Shown: in pieces, positions 1-6,501 of the stretch | Layout: the number at the start of each line of letters is the position of its first letter | How positions within the stretch are numbered: position 1 is the first letter of the stretch | Origin: JACTMZ01 sp044359955 | GTDB taxonomy: Bacteria > Verrucomicrobiota > Verrucomicrobiia > Chthoniobacterales > JACTMZ01 | NCBI GenBank assembly: GCA_044359955.1 | Contig: JBIKLF010000005.1 | Coordinates: forward strand, 1-64,000 | Reading direction: 5' to 3' | DNA length: 64,000 nucleotides | Made by a program: the position numbers and the translations under genes | Notes under the pieces: model-generated | What the model saw: the letters and a program-made list of their open reading frames with translations, nothing else | Told to the model about the DNA's origin: nothing | The model's database searches: none

Positions 1-565
1 CTTCGACGAGCGGGCTTGGTCGTGTCGATCGTGGCTCGCGCCACAGGCTTCGCCTTTATCCAGCAGGCTCGCCGTCGTGTCGGGCCGAATCGGCTTCACT
101 TGCGTTTGGGTCTGCGGGTCCGCCTCCGGCTGCTCTCCACCCCGCCTCGCGGCGACGCAGTTGCCTTCGGCTGCTCTCCCGTTGCTCGTCTCGGGAGGAC
201 TCAGACTCTCACTGGTTGTTATCATGGTTACTTCGTTCGCACTGGATCGCGATGTCCCGGCGCGATTCCTCGTCGGGAAAATCGCGATAGGGACATCGCG
301 ATCCACCAGTCTGAAAACCCTGCAGTTACTCCCAGCACACACCCGCCAAAGCGCGGGTTCAGGGACTCCCCGGCGTCCGCTTTGCCCCTCGACAAAAACG
401 ACCACCGAGCCCAACGTTTCCCGATAGACTGCTCCTTCCAGCGGATCGGGATTAGCAACGCGTAGCCAAGCGATACTCGGCGGCGCGGCAGCAGCCGTCG
501 CTGTGGCCGCTGGATGGCGCGTCCAAGCGTCCGACCAAGCTCACCAATCAAACCACAAAGTATCC
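1..565. other. Gene-free left edge with one twin-hairpin repeat
   Basis: No convincing gene was seen here. Open frames on both strands are short, rich in Arg/Pro/Ser and lack recognisable domains. The only structured element is the C-family palindrome at about 242-309. The stretch may be the 3' flank of a gene lying left of the window. Confidence 0.5.
242..309. repeat. Twin-hairpin repeat, family C
   Basis: Outer arms containing GGATCGCGATGTCCC and its complement GGGACATCGCGATCC pair across about 68 bases. Each half also holds a smaller inverted repeat of ATCGCG. Copies with the same outline occur at 20435-20500, 26633-26699, 33269-33335 and 43234-43299. Confidence 0.8.
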
Positions 566-979
566 ATGCCAATTCAGTCGAAAACGGAACCCGCAAAAAT
601 TGCCGCCAGTGAATGGCTCACTCCGGGGCGGGCGCTGCGTGGTCTGCTTGAAGGAAAGACTTTGGATACCGGCGTTACGCTGATTCGTTACGTTACCGAC
701 GTGGTCGGCGAAGGCCCGACCCTCCACGTTCATCCATACGACGAAATTTTCACGATCACCGAGGGCCGCGCTCGATTCACGGTCGGCGAGAGGACAATCG
801 ATGCTGAAGCCGGAGACGTGGTCTTGGGTCCAGCGAACATCCCGCACGGCTATCAGAATCTGGGGCCGGGACGGCTTGATACGTTAGATATCCATCTCAG
901 TCCCGAGTGGATTCAGTTCAATCTGGCCGGAGCGTGGAATAAGGCGAGCATCCTCATTTCCGCGGAGTCAAAAGTATAA
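566..979 (+). CDS. Small cupin-domain protein
   Basis: A 137-residue single-domain cupin. Cupin motif 1 is visible as H54-x-H56-x(3)-E60 followed by a conserved Gly, and motif 2 as a Gly-Asp turn with P93-H94 and a downstream Asn. These residues form the usual metal site of the beta barrel. An upstream in-frame Met at 503 would add 21 residues unlike any cupin N-terminus, so the start at 566 is preferred. No substrate can be assigned; proteins of this size are often small-molecule isomerases, dioxygenases or sensors. It stands alone, with about 250 bases to the next gene on the same strand. Confidence 0.8.
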   Translation: MPIQSKTEPAKIAASEWLTPGRALRGLLEGKTLDTGVTLIRYVTDVVGEGPTLHVHPYDEIFTITEGRARFTVGERTIDAEAGDVVLGPANIPHGYQNLGPGRLDTLDIHLSPEWIQFNLAGAWNKASILISAESKV

Positions 980-1232
980 AGTGGCGGATAAGCGTCGGAG
1001 TGAATTCGACCGCGAAGCTTAACCAGGGCGGCGCAAGCGACGGCCATCCCGACGCGTGCAGCTACCGGCGGCGGTTCGGCCTGCTCATCCACACCACGAT
1101 AGAGAGCGAGCTTTGGAACATCCTGGTGCAAAACCGCGAGAACGGATTCACAGGCCCGGTCCTGCACGCCGGCCGCCTCCTGCGGGAGTTTTGATTTCTC
1201 TCCAGGAGAAACTTCCGGCAGCATACACCGGC

Positions 1233-1682
1233 ATGAAAGACACCCTCCTCACCGCGGCAATGGCCGCGGCCCTCACTATCACCACGCAACTGGCACCCGC
1301 CGCAGACAACGCAGCCGGGCAACTGAAAACCATCACGTCCGCGATGAACTCGATCCCGGACATCATCTTTTACAAAGACACCGACGGTGTTTACCGCGGG
1401 GGCAACACCGCGTGGGCCGCCCTGCTCGGCAAGCCGCTCGACCAGCTTGTCGGCAAAACGGACCTCGACCTTTTCCCCGAGGAAATGGGTAAATCATTCC
1501 AGTCTTATGACAAAGCGATGCTGGCCAGCGGCAAAGCCACCAAGAACGAAGAGTGGTTGGTCTATCCCGACGGCCGGAAGGTCTATGTCGAGACTCTGAA
1601 AACGCCTTGGATCGGCCAGGACGGCAAAGTCCTCGGCGTGCTCGGCGTCTGCCACGAGATCACCGCCCCCGCCGGAGAATAA
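1233..1682 (+). CDS. Exported single PAS-domain protein
   Basis: A 149-residue protein beginning with a probable signal peptide (Met-Lys-Asp, a hydrophobic run to about residue 20, then Ala-Pro-Ala-Ala). One PAS domain follows at about residues 32-145: start helix with Pro-Asp-Ile-Ile-Phe-Tyr-Lys-Asp, then the Gly-Lys-Thr-Asp-Leu-Asp-Leu-Phe and Tyr-Pro-Asp-Gly-Arg-Lys segments typical of PAS_4/PAS_9 ligand sensors. No kinase, cyclase or other output domain is fused. The Met at 1233 is chosen because it gives the signal sequence. It lies 43 bases upstream of a STAS-domain gene, so a sensory role feeding a partner is possible but unproven. Confidence 0.7.
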   Translation: MKDTLLTAAMAAALTITTQLAPAADNAAGQLKTITSAMNSIPDIIFYKDTDGVYRGGNTAWAALLGKPLDQLVGKTDLDLFPEEMGKSFQSYDKAMLASGKATKNEEWLVYPDGRKVYVETLKTPWIGQDGKVLGVLGVCHEITAPAGE

Positions 1683-1725
1683 CCCGCGCAGAAAAGTAGG
1701 AAAAATCCGACGCCACGGGAATTCC

Positions 1726-2925
1726 ATGGATATCGCCACCGAAGCAGCCGGCGACAAGCTCGAGGTAAAACTCGACGGACGCCTCGACGCCACCACGGCC
1801 CCGTCGTTGGATGCCAAGCTCGCCTTGGACGGCGTGCGCGAAATCATCCTCGACTTCGCGAAATGCCACTACATTTCCAGCGCCGGCATCCGCAGCGTGC
1901 TCAAAGCGCACCAGGCCATGGCCAAAGCGCAGGGCAAACTTGTCGTGACCAATGTCTCGCCCCACGTGCGCGAGGTTTTCGATCTCACCGGCCTGTCCGA
2001 CATGATCACGATCGGGAAAAAGACGCGTGAGATTTCGATCGAGGGACTCGAGCTGCTCTCGGCCGGCGTCTGCGGCGAATGCTACCGCCTCGACCACGAG
2101 ACAGTGGTCAAAGTCTACAACGAGGGCGTCGGACCGGAAATCGCCGAGCGGGAGAAGCAATACTCCAAGGCCGCGTTCGTCATGGGCGTGCCCACCGCCA
2201 TTTCCTACGACGTCGTCTCCTGCGGCACGCGCTCGGGAGTCGTCTACGAACTGCTCGACGCGGAACTCTTCAGCGCGGTCATCCGCAAGGACCTCGGCAA
2301 TCTGGACCACCACGCGAAGATGTTGTCCGACACGGCCAAGACCCTGCACGCGGCCACGGGCGACAAAAACGTCCTGCCGGATCTGAAGGATCGCTTCCGC
2401 GGCTACAGGAACTGTAATGAGTTGAATCGAAACGCTCTAAGCCGGAACGTAGATCGAAAACTCATCGACCGGTCGGTAACCCATCCTGATATACGAGGGA
2501 TAGCCCTCGGCAGTCGCATGAAGGACGGTTCGTGTGATGCCCGTTTCCTCGGTCGCCTTCTCCACGCAGCGGCGCATGACGAGTTCGGCCAGGCCGCGGC
2601 GGCGATGGGCGGCGGCTGTGGCCACAAAGGCGACGTAAAGGACGCCGTTCAATGGTGCGGCGAAGCCCGTCGCCACGGGCTGGCCGTCCACAAACGCGTT
2701 GTAGCCGTAGAGCGGCGTTTGCCACAGCGACGGGACGGCAGCCACACCGCTCACCCAATCGGTCGGAAGGTCATAGGTGACAGCGTTCAAGTCCGCGAGA
2801 GCCAACCGGCCGCTCTCGTCGTCGATGCGGCGCGTTTCCACCTCCGGCAACGGGCGGGATGGCGGGGCGAGTTGTTCGGCAACCATGCCGGTGACGCTGA
2901 ACGCTTTGGTCAGACCGAGGCGTGA
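1726..2925 (+). CDS. STAS domain plus truncated kinase-like domain; 3' half is not native coding sequence
   Basis: Residues 1-100 form a STAS (anti-anti-sigma) domain with the Ser-Ser-Ala-Gly phosphorylation motif at residues 51-54. Residues 105-228 match the start of the aminoglycoside-phosphotransferase-like kinase family often fused to STAS (TIGR02172 type). They include an N-lobe strand with Val-Val-Lys-Val and a region ending in Leu-Lys-Asp-Arg-Phe-Arg-Gly-Tyr. After about residue 228 (base 2410) homology stops, before the expected His-Gly-Asp catalytic loop. From base 2437 the frame is simply antisense to an intact acetyltransferase gene. The kinase lobe is therefore broken; the STAS part could still be made. 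A recombination event or an assembly join near 2410-2437 would explain it. Confidence 0.7.
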   Translation: MDIATEAAGDKLEVKLDGRLDATTAPSLDAKLALDGVREIILDFAKCHYISSAGIRSVLKAHQAMAKAQGKLVVTNVSPHVREVFDLTGLSDMITIGKKTREISIEGLELLSAGVCGECYRLDHETVVKVYNEGVGPEIAEREKQYSKAAFVMGVPTAISYDVVSCGTRSGVVYELLDAELFSAVIRKDLGNLDHHAKMLSDTAKTLHAATGDKNVLPDLKDRFRGYRNCNELNRNALSRNVDRKLIDRSVTHPDIRGIALGSRMKDGSCDARFLGRLLHAAAHDEFGQAAAAMGGGCGHKGDVKDAVQWCGEARRHGLAVHKRVVAVERRLPQRRDGSHTAHPIGRKVIGDSVQVRESQPAALVVDAARFHLRQRAGWRGELFGNHAGDAERFGQTEA

Positions 2926-3219
2926 CAAGGTCTCGGCGGAACCTTCGCCGAGCCATTCCTTGCCGCCGATGAAGAACCACGGATGTTGTTCGTTGGCGAA
3001 ATAGGCCACCGCCTCGTTGGCTCGTGCGGCCAGTTCTGCTTGCGAAGACACGGGCTTACCGAGCACTGCGCCATTCACAATGAACCATGGCGAACGCGCG
3101 TTCGCGATACAAAGACCCTCCCTGTCGACGACCTCTCCGGTGCCGCTGTGGCGCGCGTAGAGCGACGCCGCTGCGCGGAACAGGTCGTGCGATTCCCTTA
3201 ATTCTTTTTGATCGATCAT
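2437..3219 (-). CDS. GNAT family N-acetyltransferase
   Basis: A 260-residue protein whose C-terminal half is a GNAT acetyl-CoA transferase domain. Strand beta4 (Leu-Tyr-Val-Ala-Phe-Val-Ala-Thr) is followed by motif A, His-Arg-Arg-Arg-Gly-Leu-Ala-Glu, which binds the CoA pyrophosphate. A C-terminal Tyr-x-Arg-Met-Gly-Tyr segment follows, as in many GNATs. The N-terminal half resembles the helper domain of two-domain GNATs. The Met at 3219 is used because the longer frame to 3303 adds an Arg-rich tail. It is read antisense to the 3' part of the STAS gene and lies 40 bases downstream of the SnoaL-like gene on the same strand. The substrate is unknown. Confidence 0.8.
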   Translation of the reverse strand: MIDQKELRESHDLFRAAASLYARHSGTGEVVDREGLCIANARSPWFIVNGAVLGKPVSSQAELAARANEAVAYFANEQHPWFFIGGKEWLGEGSAETLSRLGLTKAFSVTGMVAEQLAPPSRPLPEVETRRIDDESGRLALADLNAVTYDLPTDWVSGVAAVPSLWQTPLYGYNAFVDGQPVATGFAAPLNGVLYVAFVATAAAHRRRGLAELVMRRCVEKATEETGITRTVLHATAEGYPSYIRMGYRPVDEFSIYVPA

Positions 3220-3259
3220 AGTTGGCTTCCCGGCAACGCGGCGTTCCTTGGAGCGTCCT

Positions 3260-3751
3260 CTACTTTTTCTCCATGGCCGGGATGAGGTCGGTGTGGTGGC
3301 CAATCATCTTCCACTGGCCGTTTTCCTTGCGGTAAATGCTCGTCGCGCGCAGCGAGATCGCTTTCTTTTTGCCTTGGATGGCAACCGATCCGACTTCCAT
3401 ATTGCTCACCGTGGCCAGATCGCTGCCGGCCGTGATCTTGACCTGCGCGGGCTTGATCGAACCGCCCATTTTCATGGCGGCTTGGGATGCCCAGTCTTTG
3501 CGCACCGCATCCCATCCGACCAGGAATCCGCCACCCGGCCCCATGTAGGTCACGTCCTTGCGGTGCGACCAGAGGGCTTCCATCGGCGCCATGTCGCCGG
3601 TGAAGAGCTTGTTGAGCGCGGTGTAAAATTGGTTGCTCGCAGCGCGAACCGCCGCCGTGTTGTCTTCGGCCGCGCGGGCCGGAGTGGTCGAGAGAAGAAA
3701 CGCCGCGCAGAGCGCTGCGCCGACAGAATGGAGAAGTGATGATTTTTTCAC
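3260..3751 (-). CDS. Exported SnoaL/DUF4440-like (NTF2-fold) protein
   Basis: A 163-residue protein with a signal peptide (GTG start, Lys-Lys, hydrophobic stretch, cleavage after Ala-Arg-Ala near residue 27). An NTF2-like domain follows: a helix with Asn-Gln-Phe-Tyr-Thr-Ala-Leu-Asn, Leu-Trp-Ser-His-Arg-Lys-Asp-Val, a Gly-Trp-Asp-Ala-Val turn, and a final strand with Gly-Gln-Trp-Lys-Met-Ile-Gly-His-His. The GTG at 3751 is preferred over a far upstream Met because it sits directly at the signal-peptide n-region. Family members include ketosteroid-isomerase-like proteins; no substrate can be inferred. Probably co-transcribed with the downstream GNAT gene. Confidence 0.75.
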   Translation of the reverse strand: MKKSSLLHSVGAALCAAFLLSTTPARAAEDNTAAVRAASNQFYTALNKLFTGDMAPMEALWSHRKDVTYMGPGGGFLVGWDAVRKDWASQAAMKMGGSIKPAQVKITAGSDLATVSNMEVGSVAIQGKKKAISLRATSIYRKENGQWKMIGHHTDLIPAMEKK

Positions 3752-4050
3752 GGCTCGTTTGGAGGGTGAGGCCGCAGGGGTTCGCGGACAAGGCGCATTG
3801 AAAAAGGCCCACGGCCGTGGAACCGGAATAATTGGCAGCGTCGCAATAATGCCCCCCGCCCGCCCTGCGGTCAGGGGAAAATCAGCCACACCAATAGCCA
3901 CGGATAAAAGGCAGGACAACCGCTTCGCCGACCTGGCCGGTGGAAATCCCGGCGCTACCTTCGCGTTGCTCCGGCCAACCTTCCCTGACACCATACTGCC
4001 GCGGCGTTGACCGAACAGCGGTTCCCTCCCCCTCGCCGGCACAGCTCTCC

Positions 4051-4677
4051 ATGCGCATCGCCATCTCCGGCTCCCATTCGCTCGGCAAGTCGACCGTGGT
4101 CAACGACTGGGTTGCCTCCCGCGCCGGCTACACGCGCGAGGAAGAACCCTACCGCGCCCTGGGTCTGCACGGACCCTACGAAATACTTTTCCGCGACGCC
4201 TCGACGCGCCTGCATAATGGGATCCAGCTCTACTACAACATCAGCCGGGCCCATCGCTACGCCTCAGGTGCGGAAGATGTCATCTTCGACCGCGCGCCGG
4301 TCGATTATCTCGTGTATTCGCAATACACCGCGGACTGCGGCACGACCGACATCGATGATGCCTTCGTGCAATCGATCGTTCCCGCCGTGCGCGAGTCCCT
4401 CGATCACCTCGATATCCTCGCCTTCGTGCCTTGCTCGGAGCAGTGGCCAGTAGCCATGGAGGAGGACGGCATCCGTCCGGTCGACCACTCCTACCGCGAC
4501 GCCGTCGACGCCATCTTCAAGCAGATCTACCGCGAGGGACGCTTCGGCGTGATGCCCGAAAAAAACGCGCCCCGCCTGATCGAGCTTTGCGGCTCGCGCG
4601 AGCAACGATTGGAACAGCTGGCCTCGGCCATCGCGGACCTCGGCGCGGCAACAGAGGCGCGCCTGGGCGAGAGTTGA
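4051..4677 (+). CDS. AAA_28-type P-loop NTPase/kinase
   Basis: A 208-residue protein with a Walker A loop at residues 7-15 (Gly-Ser-His-Ser-Leu-Gly-Lys-Ser-Thr) immediately after the first strand. A Walker-B-like strand Val-Ile-Phe-Asp-Arg-Ala-Pro-Val-Asp-Tyr-Leu follows, typical of the AAA_28 / NadR-kinase-like family that phosphorylates nucleosides or small metabolites. The Met at 4051 places the P-loop at the N-terminus, as in that family; the longer frame from 3940 is Pro/Arg-rich and unlikely. It is divergent from the SnoaL-like gene across about 300 bases with no clear regulatory element. The substrate is unknown. Confidence 0.75.
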   Translation: MRIAISGSHSLGKSTVVNDWVASRAGYTREEEPYRALGLHGPYEILFRDASTRLHNGIQLYYNISRAHRYASGAEDVIFDRAPVDYLVYSQYTADCGTTDIDDAFVQSIVPAVRESLDHLDILAFVPCSEQWPVAMEEDGIRPVDHSYRDAVDAIFKQIYREGRFGVMPEKNAPRLIELCGSREQRLEQLASAIADLGAATEARLGES

Positions 4678-4794
4678 CTAACTGTTTGGAGAGCGTCTCT
4701 GCGCACCAGCGGAGAAAAGGATGCGATGGTGGGGCTTCCTGCTCGGAGAGCATACAGCTCGGAGAGACACCGCCGATACACCTCCAGACGACAC

Positions 4795-4842
4795 TGTAGC
4801 GGCGGCAGCCTGTCCGCCGTGTGCGGATCCTCGCCGTCGGTG
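4795..4842. repeat. GTAG-footed repeat, family D
   Basis: Begins TGTAGCGGCGGCAGCCTG and continues with TGTCCGCC and GTGCGGATCC blocks shared with the copies at 26703 and 54886. Its complement appears 70 bases downstream inside 4911-4960, so the two could pair. Confidence 0.7.
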
Positions 4843-4910
4843 CCCTGCTCGCATCCGCGACCGTTTTGAATTTTCACGCCTGAGGCGTAACGATGCAGTC
4901 AAAGGCAAAA

Positions 4911-4960
4911 AGTAGAAGCGGCGGGGATCCGCACACGGCGGACAGACTGCCGCTTCTACT
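4911..4960. repeat. Hybrid palindrome, family A arms around a family D core
   Basis: Outer arms AGTAGAAGCGGC and GCCGCTTCTACT pair. The core GGATCCGCACACGGCGGACAG is the reverse complement of the D-family core at 4795-4842. This suggests one family inserted into, or recombined with, the other. Confidence 0.7.
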
Positions 4961-5102
4961 CTTCCAATCCGTGAATTCCCGCGTCAAAACTCGCCTCCAC
5001 CCCGACGTTCTGTTAGACAATCAAAATGGCATGCCGACAGACCGACCATGACGTCCCGCAAATGTTACCAAGTTCCCAAAGATTTCAGACTTTGCTGTCT
5101 GA

Positions 5103-5168
5103 GGTAGGGACGAGCGGCTCGCTCGTCCGCTCTCTCTCCCACGGACACGCGAACCGCGTGTCCCTACC
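5103..5168. repeat. 66-bp twin-hairpin repeat, family B
   Basis: Exactly 26+14+26 bases: a first half beginning GGTAGGGACGAGCGGC, a 14-base spacer, then a second half ending CCGCGTGTCCCTACC. Each half is a hairpin and the outer GGTAGGG/CCCTACC arms pair. The same 26+14+26 layout is seen inside the SUI1 gene and inside menC. Confidence 0.85.
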
Positions 5169-5211
5169 CTCAGAACCTTCTCCGATCGTCCATTTCCTTT
5201 CCAGATTTGGT

Positions 5212-6315
5212 ATGATTCCCCGCCTGCTCCGGATCTTCCGTGGCTTGGCCCATCCGCCTGTCTGGGTTGCCGGGTTGATTTTTCTGGTCGCCCCCCTGGG
5301 CGGGGCGCAGGCCATCGAAGCCGGGATGCCGAATCCGCCGTCCGCGCCGACGGTGGTGAAAGTGGGGGTCTTCCTCGCCGATATCCTCGATCTGGACGAA
5401 GTGAATGAAACCTTCCAAGTCGAACTCGTCACGATGGCGGAGTGGGATGACCCGCGGCTGGCCTTCGACCCGGCGGTGGAAGGAACGGAGACGAAACTTT
5501 TCCAGGGACAATTCCAATTCAATGAAATCTTCGCCGGTTGGTGGCCGCAATTCGTGATCGTCAACGAAATCGGTTCGGGCGACATCAGCGCCATCCAGAT
5601 CGAGGTTCGCGCGGACGGACGGGTCCGCTTCCTCGAGGCGCGCAACGTCACGCTGGAGACCCCGATGAAGCTGCAACCATTCCCCTTCGACACGCAAACG
5701 CTGGAGGCCAGGATGGTGGCCTTCGGCAACGACAGCCGGGAGGTGCTCCTGGAGGTGAACGAGCAAATGTTGGGCGCCACCGAAGAACACGTCATGGAAA
5801 ACGGCCGGGTCAATATCGCGCAGTGGCGCCTGCTCAACCTCGACATGGTGTCCGGGCTTTCGAGCCAACGCTACTACGGGGAAGCGAGGCCGGTCTCCGA
5901 GCTTCTTTTCACCATCACCCTGCAGCGCGAGTCGGCGAGCGTTGTTTGGAAAGTGATCCTGCCGCTGATTATCCTCGTGCTGCTCATGTGGGCGATTTTC
6001 TGGATGGAAGTGGACAACCTCTCGGACCGCCTCAACGTCGCCTTCATCGGCATCCTGACCATTGTCGCCTACCAGTTTCTCATCGAGGGTTCCATGCCGC
6101 GCATTTCCTACTTCACCTTCACGGACACGGTCCTGCTCTATTCCTTCGTGGTCATGTGCCTCTCCGTCCTCGAGAGCCTCGTCCTCACCACCATGTGCAA
6201 GGCCGGGCACAAAGCCGCGGCGGAGCGGGTCGACCACGTGGCCCGGTGGGCGTTTCCCCTCATTTACTTCGCCGGCCTCACGGCGAGTTACTTCTACTAC
6301 GTCATCCGTTATTAG
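5212..6315 (+). CDS. Pentameric ligand-gated ion channel homologue (pLGIC)
   Basis: A 367-residue protein with an N-terminal signal peptide (about residues 1-33), a beta-rich extracellular ligand-binding domain (about 45-240) and four transmembrane helices. TM1 carries the conserved Pro in Val-Ile-Leu-Pro-Leu-Ile; TM2 and TM3 follow closely, and TM4 is at the extreme C-terminus. This is the GLIC/ELIC-type layout: no Cys-loop disulfide is seen and there is almost no TM3-TM4 cytoplasmic insert. The Met at 5212 gives the signal sequence, whereas the longer frame from 5026 reads through a B-family repeat. The ligand and ion selectivity cannot be read from sequence. The gene is monocistronic, facing the histidine kinase tail-to-tail. 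Confidence 0.85.
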   Translation: MIPRLLRIFRGLAHPPVWVAGLIFLVAPLGGAQAIEAGMPNPPSAPTVVKVGVFLADILDLDEVNETFQVELVTMAEWDDPRLAFDPAVEGTETKLFQGQFQFNEIFAGWWPQFVIVNEIGSGDISAIQIEVRADGRVRFLEARNVTLETPMKLQPFPFDTQTLEARMVAFGNDSREVLLEVNEQMLGATEEHVMENGRVNIAQWRLLNLDMVSGLSSQRYYGEARPVSELLFTITLQRESASVVWKVILPLIILVLLMWAIFWMEVDNLSDRLNVAFIGILTIVAYQFLIEGSMPRISYFTFTDTVLLYSFVVMCLSVLESLVLTTMCKAGHKAAAERVDHVARWAFPLIYFAGLTASYFYYVIRY

Positions 6316-6397
6316 AGCCGGCCGGGCCGGTTGCCGGGGAGCACGGAGACAGCGAAGAAGGACGGCGAGGCTTCCTGCTGACGCTACCCGAACGGGT

Positions 6398-6482
6398 TTA
6401 AACAGAAGACAACGAAGAGAACGAAGGAAAATCCCGGAGGCGTGTTCCCCCCTTCGTTAACTTCGTTACCTTTTGTTTAAAA
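6398..6482. repeat. Imperfect inverted repeat between convergent genes
   Basis: TTTAAACAGAAGACAACG near 6398 pairs imperfectly with CTTCGTTACCTTTTGTTTAAA near 6461-6481. The position between two convergent genes suggests a bidirectional terminator. The AACGAAG-type wording also recurs near 30180, so it may be another dispersed repeat. Confidence 0.45.
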
Positions 6483-6501
6483 AGACTCAGCGGACCCCTT
6501 C

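Larger units (their letters stand above)
4678..5211. other. Gene-free interval packed with repeats
   Basis: No gene was seen. The interval holds a D-family element (4795-4842), a hybrid A/D palindrome on the opposite orientation (4911-4960) and a complete 66-bp B-family element (5103-5168) that ends about 43 bases before the ion-channel start. Confidence 0.6.

Noticed and set aside
1..465. 149- and 116-codon frames at the left edge
   Set aside because: They run through a C-family palindrome, have no domain and show Arg/Ser/Pro-rich composition.
1000..1060. Integron attC-like wording (GCTTAACCAGGGCGGCGC)
   Set aside because: No matching left core site, no integrase and no cassette array, so resemblance is likely chance.
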